This document shows positions 59,240-64,000 of a stretch of DNA of 64,000 bases, piece by piece (the stretch's first letter is position 1; the number at the start of each line of letters is the position of its first letter). This DNA is from CATQHS01 sp963422655 (lineage in GTDB: Bacteria > Actinomycetota > Acidimicrobiia > Acidimicrobiales > Aldehydirespiratoraceae), in contig OY730440.1 of NCBI GenBank assembly GCA_963422655.1, forward strand, positions 1,736,001-1,800,000. Direction: 5' to 3'. A program made the translations under genes and the position numbers. The notes under the pieces were generated by a model that ran no database searches, was not told the DNA's origin, and saw only the letters and a program-made list of their open reading frames with translations.

Positions 59240-59276
59240 ACTGTTCGTTGCGTCAAGTGACTGTCGTGAGAACCCG

Positions 59277-60536
<1,260 letters not shown>

Positions 60537-60589
60537 AGCGGTGCACCAGTATAGGCGGTCCGACCTCGGCCGGCCATAGTTGGTGTCAG

Positions 60590-60678
60590 CGGAGACGGTG
60601 GGATTCGAACCCACGAACGACTTGCATCGTTACTTCCTTAGCAGGGAAGCGCCTTCAACCTGGCTCGGCCACGTCTCC
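60590..60678 (-). tRNA. tRNA-Ser (GCT)
   Basis: Class II tRNA with a long variable arm. Acceptor GGAGACG/CGTCTCC, anticodon loop CTGCTAA giving anticodon GCT, T-arm GGGTTCGAATCCC, discriminator G, no encoded CCA. Its first 24 bases are also the end of the lipoprotein gene on the same strand. Confidence 0.95.
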
Positions 60679-61932
60679 GTACTGATATCGGATGGTACCG
60701 GCCCGGCCCGGTTCTAGGCGGGGCGGGTCGCAGTCCTGGCAGTGGACGTCGTCGACGGGTTCGCCTTTGATCACCGCGGTGAGCCAGTCGACGAATGCGA
60801 TTCCTTCGACTTCTTGGGTGTACATTTCGGGTCGCCCCAAGATGGTGTGGTCATCGCCGGGTGCCAGGTAGCTGTCCACGGGAACACCGGCTGCTTCGAT
60901 GGATGCTTCGTTGGCCAGGATCAGTTCATCCATCCGGTCGGCTGAGAACCCGGCTAGCTCGGCGTAGAACACTTGGGTCTGGTCGTATGCGTTGTCGTAG
61001 CGGGCGAATCGGATGTCGGGGTCGTGCCGGCCGGACTGCACGAACAATCCGGGTAGACCGATGTCGGTCATGGTGAGTCCGTTGTTGACGGGCCAGTCGG
61101 GTATGGATCCTTCGGCGCCCCATAGCCCGCCGATGGTTGCGTTCACGGCGGGGACGCTGGGGTAGGCGCCGGATGCGTCGGCTACGACGGTGATGCGGGC
61201 GTCGGGGTAGCGGTCCGAGGCCAGGCCCCCGAACAGGGGAGCGGCCGCGGAGCCGGCACTCGACCCGGCTACTACTATTTCGTCGGCTGAACCGAACCGG
61301 GCCTCGAGTTCGTCGAGGGCTTTGGTGGCGTTGAAGAAGCCGGTGTGGTTCACGGTCAGATCGGGGCTGTAGGTGTGGGTGGCTGTGCCGATGTGCACGT
61401 CGCCGGTGCAGTAGGGTACGAACACGAACGAGTAGCCCGCCACCGGGTTGGCCGGGTTGTCGTGGTCGAAGATCCCGTCGGCGCCGTAAGCGTCGATGTT
61501 CACGTCGGCGGTTACGGTGTAGGTGCCGTTGGTGAATGAGCATGTCTCGGCGCTGAAGCAGGCCCCGCCGCCCATCAGGTAGAACACGACCCGGCTGGGG
61601 TCGGCCTCACGGACCCAGAAGCTGTACGGGCTGCCGTCGGCACAAACGCAATCCTCGCCCGTGAGTACCTGCTCCCATTTTACCGGCAGCGCTGCGGCAG
61701 TGGTTGGTGCCGGGTCCGGTGGGGTGGTGGTGGGTGTTGGTGCAGCTTCGGTGGTGGGTGTTGGTGCAGCTTCGGTGGTGGGTGTTGGTGCAGCTTCGGT
61801 GGTGGGTGTTGGTGCAGCTTCGGTGTTGGCGTTGTTGGCGTTGTTGGCGTTGTTGGCGCAGGCTGTGGCTAGTAGTGCTCCGGTGATCAGAGTGGCGAGT
61901 CTCGTGGTGGTTGTTGATCGCAGTCGGTTCAT
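60655..61932 (-). CDS. pectinacetylesterase/Notum-like lipoprotein hydrolase
   Basis: A 425-residue exported esterase. The signal ends in lipobox LLATAC; then come NAN repeats and four EAAPTPTT octapeptides as a spacer. The catalytic domain begins at about residue 85 and has VVFYLMGGGACFS near 120 (oxyanion loop), the nucleophile Ser in VVAGSSAGSAAAP near 223, the acid in FVQSGRHDPDIRF and His in PGDDHTILG near 363, the Notum/PAE triad. It probably removes acyl groups from polysaccharide at the cell surface. The last eight codons and the TGA stop are within the tRNA-Ser(GCT) gene on the same strand. Confidence 0.85.
   Translation of the reverse strand: MNRLRSTTTTRLATLITGALLATACANNANNANNANTEAAPTPTTEAAPTPTTEAAPTPTTEAAPTPTTTPPDPAPTTAAALPVKWEQVLTGEDCVCADGSPYSFWVREADPSRVVFYLMGGGACFSAETCSFTNGTYTVTADVNIDAYGADGIFDHDNPANPVAGYSFVFVPYCTGDVHIGTATHTYSPDLTVNHTGFFNATKALDELEARFGSADEIVVAGSSAGSAAAPLFGGLASDRYPDARITVVADASGAYPSVPAVNATIGGLWGAEGSIPDWPVNNGLTMTDIGLPGLFVQSGRHDPDIRFARYDNAYDQTQVFYAELAGFSADRMDELILANEASIEAAGVPVDSYLAPGDDHTILGRPEMYTQEVEGIAFVDWLTAVIKGEPVDDVHCQDCDPPRLEPGRAGTIRYQYGDVAEPG
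61726..61821 (-). repeat. four perfect 24-bp tandem repeats in a lipoprotein linker
   Basis: Units start at 61726, 61750, 61774 and 61798, each GGTGGTGGGTGTTGGTGCAG plus CTTC, encoding EAAPTPTT on the minus strand. Beside it (about 61825-61858) is a 9-bp GTTGTTGGC array encoding Asn-Ala-Asn. Same period and copy number as the repeat at 53.5 kb. Confidence 0.95.
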
Positions 61933-61982
61933 GTCTGAGGTCTTTCTCCGGTGGGCACGTGCTCGCTGTGGTTCTGGCGGCG

Positions 61983-62069
61983 CGGAGGGAGGGGGATTCG
62001 AACCCCCGGGACCTGTGAAGGTCCAACGGTTTTCAAGACCGTCGCAATCGTCCGCTCTGCCATCCCTCC
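61983..62069 (-). tRNA. tRNA-Ser (TGA)
   Basis: Class II tRNA. Acceptor GGAGGGA/TCCCTCC, anticodon loop CTTGAAA with anticodon TGA, long variable arm (GGACCTTCACAGGTCC), T-arm GGGTTCGAATCCC, discriminator G, no encoded CCA. Confidence 0.96.
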
Positions 62070-62084
62070 GCCGGTGAGGATAGG

Positions 62085-62116
62085 CCGTTGGGCTGGATTG
62101 CCGTTGGGCTGGATTG
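62085..62116. repeat. 16-bp tandem duplication
   Basis: CCGTTGGGCTGGATTG at 62085-62100 repeats exactly at 62101-62116, in the 99-bp space between tRNA-Ser and pheA. Confidence 0.9.
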
Positions 62117-62168
62117 TTGTCGAGGGGTTATGTCAGGCGTGTGACCGAAGGACGTGTACCCAGGTGGG

Positions 62169-63149
62169 TCAGACCAGCGCGTCACCGACGACCGCTGGAT
62201 CGGGCGGCCCGACGATGCGAGCCTGCAGATCCTCGATCCAAGCCCGGGCCGGTCCGGTCCCGGCCCGGTTGGTGGCCCGGTCCCGGTCGTTTCCGTAGGC
62301 CGAGGGGTAGGACCCGAGAAACTTCACCTTGGCCGTCTTCATTCGCAGGTTGCGCAAGGCGTCGGCCACGATCTCGTCGGCGATATGGCCTTCGCAGTCG
62401 ACCAAGAAGCAGTACTGGCCGAGACCGGCCTTGGTGGGACGGCTCTGCAAGCTGGTGAGATTGATGGCCCGGGCCGCGAACTCCTGAAGAATGCCCACCA
62501 GGGAGCCGGGGGCGTCGGAGCGCTGGTAGACGATCATGCTCGTCTTGTCATGACTCGAGGGGGCAGGGATGCCGTCGGCGCCGACCAGCACGAAACGGGT
62601 CTGGTTGTCGGGGTGGTCCTCGATATCGGCGGCCAGGATCTCGAGGCCGTAGACCTCGGCCGAACGTTGCGGAGCGATAGCGGCGACGGTGTGGTCGGTT
62701 GACTGGGCTAGCTCTCGGGCCGCGTCGGCGGTGGAGTTGGCCGCCTCGAAGGCGACGCCGGGGAGATGCTCGGTCAGGTAGTTCCGGCACTGAGCGTGAG
62801 CTACCGGATAAGAACGGACCCGCTCGACGGCGTCCAACCGCACCCCGGGCTGTACCAGCAGGTTGAGATTGACGTTTATGACGACTTCTCGCTGGATGAG
62901 CAGATCGGTGTCGAAGGCCAAAGCATCGATGGTGGCGTTGACCGATCCCTCGATCATGTTTTCGATGGCGACCAGACCGAGGTCGACCTCTCCGCTCTGG
63001 ACGGCTTGGAACACACCGACGATCGAGCCGATGGGACGATGTTGCATCCGGGCCAGGTCGGGCTGGGAGTAGACGGCCTGCTCGGTGAAGGTGCCGGCCG
63101 GGCCCAGATACCCGACAGTGCGAGGCCGGGGAAGGGCTGGCTCCTTCAT
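62169..63149 (-). CDS. pheA: prephenate dehydratase
   Basis: A 326-residue monofunctional prephenate dehydratase of the phenylalanine pathway. TVGYLGPAGTFTEQA opens the PDT domain; LGLVAIENMIEGSVNATIDAL near residue 60 is typical (usually PIENSxEGxV), and the essential Thr lies in the NQTRFVLVG motif near residue 205. A C-terminal ACT domain for Phe feedback starts near 232 (GSLVGILQEFAARAINLTSLQSRP). ATG 63149 begins just before the domain; longer frames would overlap the divergent MBL gene. There is a Shine-Dalgarno-like GGATGA upstream. Confidence 0.93.
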   Translation of the reverse strand: MKEPALPRPRTVGYLGPAGTFTEQAVYSQPDLARMQHRPIGSIVGVFQAVQSGEVDLGLVAIENMIEGSVNATIDALAFDTDLLIQREVVINVNLNLLVQPGVRLDAVERVRSYPVAHAQCRNYLTEHLPGVAFEAANSTADAARELAQSTDHTVAAIAPQRSAEVYGLEILAADIEDHPDNQTRFVLVGADGIPAPSSHDKTSMIVYQRSDAPGSLVGILQEFAARAINLTSLQSRPTKAGLGQYCFLVDCEGHIADEIVADALRNLRMKTAKVKFLGSYPSAYGNDRDRATNRAGTGPARAWIEDLQARIVGPPDPAVVGDALV

Positions 63150-63177
63150 GATGGGATGATACGGGCTCAGCCTCCCT

Positions 63178-63197
63178 TCTGATGTTCTCTGATGTTC
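63178..63197. repeat. 10-bp tandem duplication
   Basis: TCTGATGTTC occurs twice without gap at 63178-63187 and 63188-63197, between the divergent pheA and MBL genes. Confidence 0.85.
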
Positions 63198-63219
63198 GTG
63201 GGCCGTTAGGGTGGCGGCC

Positions 63220-63933
63220 ATGCCCGACCGGCTGTATTTCCGCCAGCTCTTGTCGGGGCGAGACTTCGCCACCGGCGACGAGATGGCCCGACAGATGGTG
63301 AACTTCGTGTACGCCATCGGCGACCGGGAGACCGGCGAGGCGGTGCTCGTCGATCCGGCCTACGGCGTCGACGACCTTCTCGCCATTCTCGCCGCCGATC
63401 ACATGACCTGTACCGGGGTATTGGCCACCCACTACCACCCCGACCACGTGGGCGGCTCGATGATGGGGTTCACCATCGAAGGGGTGAGCCGGCTGCTGGA
63501 GCGGGTGTCGGTGCCGATCCACGTCCAGACCACCGAATCCGAACACGTTGCCACCGTGACCGGGGTCGGCGTCGACCACTTGGTGAGTCACTCGTCAGGG
63601 GACGTGGTGACCGTCGGCGCCATCGACATAGAGCTGATTCACACTCCGGGTCATACGCCCGGCAGCCAGTGCTTCTTGGTCGAAGACCGGCTGGTGGCCG
63701 GTGACACCCTCTTCTTGGAAGGTTGCGGGCGTATGGATCTGCCCGGATCGGACCCCGAGCAGATGTACGAGAGCCTCACCGGCCGGCTGGCTCGGGTTCC
63801 CGGCGCCGCGGTTCTCTACCCCGGGCATCGCTATTCGCTGGAATCCTCGGCCACCATGGAAATCATCCGAGCCCGCAACACCGTGTTCCGGCCCGCCAAC
63901 CGTGAGCAATGGCTGGCCACTTTCGCGAGATGA
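63220..63933 (+). CDS. MBL-fold metallo-hydrolase (glyoxalase II-like)
   Basis: A 237-residue metallo-beta-lactamase-fold hydrolase. The zinc motif is THYHPDHVGG near residue 71, further ligands are in HTPGHTPGSQCF near 143 and AGDTLF near 164, and the last His is in YPGHRYS near 203. The length and LEGCGRMDLPGSD part resemble hydroxyacylglutathione hydrolase or persulfide dioxygenase-like proteins; it could act on a mycothiol or other thioester. ATG 63220 is taken although an in-frame GTG is three codons upstream. The stop overlaps a following ATG (ATGA). Confidence 0.87.
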   Translation: MPDRLYFRQLLSGRDFATGDEMARQMVNFVYAIGDRETGEAVLVDPAYGVDDLLAILAADHMTCTGVLATHYHPDHVGGSMMGFTIEGVSRLLERVSVPIHVQTTESEHVATVTGVGVDHLVSHSSGDVVTVGAIDIELIHTPGHTPGSQCFLVEDRLVAGDTLFLEGCGRMDLPGSDPEQMYESLTGRLARVPGAAVLYPGHRYSLESSATMEIIRARNTVFRPANREQWLATFAR

Positions 63934-64000
63934 TCTCCCCAGGAGAGTCGTGCGCCCTGGATCCCGGTTGGCTCGACGACCGCTTCGGCCCCCTCATCGA
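63930..64000 (+). CDS. start of a further gene, 3'-partial
   Basis: An ATG that overlaps the MBL stop (ATGA) opens a frame that stays open to the right edge: MISPGESCALDPGWLDDRFG and on. A competing GTG at 63950 in another frame follows an AGGAG site, so the reading frame is not certain. Too short to identify. Confidence 0.35.
   Translation, partial: MISPGESCALDPGWLDDRFGPLI

Noticed and set aside
58509..59276. N-terminal extension of the MFS transporter
   Set aside because: Would be antisense to the hpaB-like gene and hydrophilic; transporter homology begins after ATG 59277.
61726..61858. possible CRISPR array
   Set aside because: The repeats are joined without spacers, are multiples of three and code for a lipoprotein linker.

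Overview
The window is GC-rich bacterial chromosome, most likely from a high-GC actinobacterium of the Acidimicrobiia type. The evidence is the order DciA/DUF721, gyrB, gyrA, TadE-like protein, DUF3566 protein, tRNA-Ile, which is the actinobacterial origin-proximal arrangement, together with frequent GTG starts, ATGA/GTGA stop-start overlaps, an EF-G2-type GTPase and a CxxHxxC ferredoxin. No plasmid, phage, insertion-sequence or CRISPR signature was seen.

Layout. Positions 1-6.3 kb hold the replication/topology core (DciA domain, GyrB, GyrA), a TadE-like pilin, a DUF3566 membrane protein and tRNA-Ile(GAT). Positions 6.1-12.2 kb hold a small membrane protein coupled to a saccharopine-dehydrogenase-like protein, a HisN-like phosphatase, a small WXG-like protein, an FMN alpha-hydroxy acid oxidase, an amidohydrolase and a DMT permease. 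Positions 12.3-18.9 kb are an N-methyl-amine cassette: two large flavoenzyme/aminomethyltransferase fusions of the dimethylglycine/sarcosine dehydrogenase type, followed by a non-pyrrolysine MttB-family methyltransferase. A ferredoxin and an EF-G2 paralog follow.

Positions 21.3-44.9 kb look like a set of linked catabolic operons. Cupin-amidase-hydrolase is read leftward. PhyH dioxygenase, amidohydrolase, SDR, GntR regulator, free lipoyl protein and a fused E1 alpha-beta dehydrogenase are read rightward. Next come a DapA-like lyase with a fold-type III PLP enzyme, a hydantoinase pair with a small Cys protein, RidA, a lone AAA ATPase, and a dimethylformamidase-like enzyme embedded in a sugar-type ABC transporter operon. 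Three of the control regions share the 9-mer TATAACATC, so one regulon is plausible, although the motif could also simply be -10 sequence.

Positions 45.0-59.2 kb are one tightly packed leftward unit of 14 genes: HpaB-type monooxygenase, UbiD decarboxylase, FadR-like regulator, amidohydrolase, GlcG/HbpS protein, a complete dipeptide-type ABC transporter, RidA, gamma-glutamyltransferase, cupin and DUF2848. A canonical FCD-GntR operator, TTGTCTGACAA, lies in front of it, between it and a divergent MFS exporter. Taken together this looks like uptake and breakdown of an aromatic or amide compound carried on a small peptide-like scaffold; the substrate cannot be read from sequence.

Positions 60.4-64 kb hold tRNA-Arg(ACG), tRNA-Ser(GCT), a Notum/pectinacetylesterase-like lipoprotein, tRNA-Ser(TGA), prephenate dehydratase and an MBL hydrolase. 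Three protein genes in this window run into tRNA genes. Short direct duplications recur just downstream of genes. Both are listed as findings.
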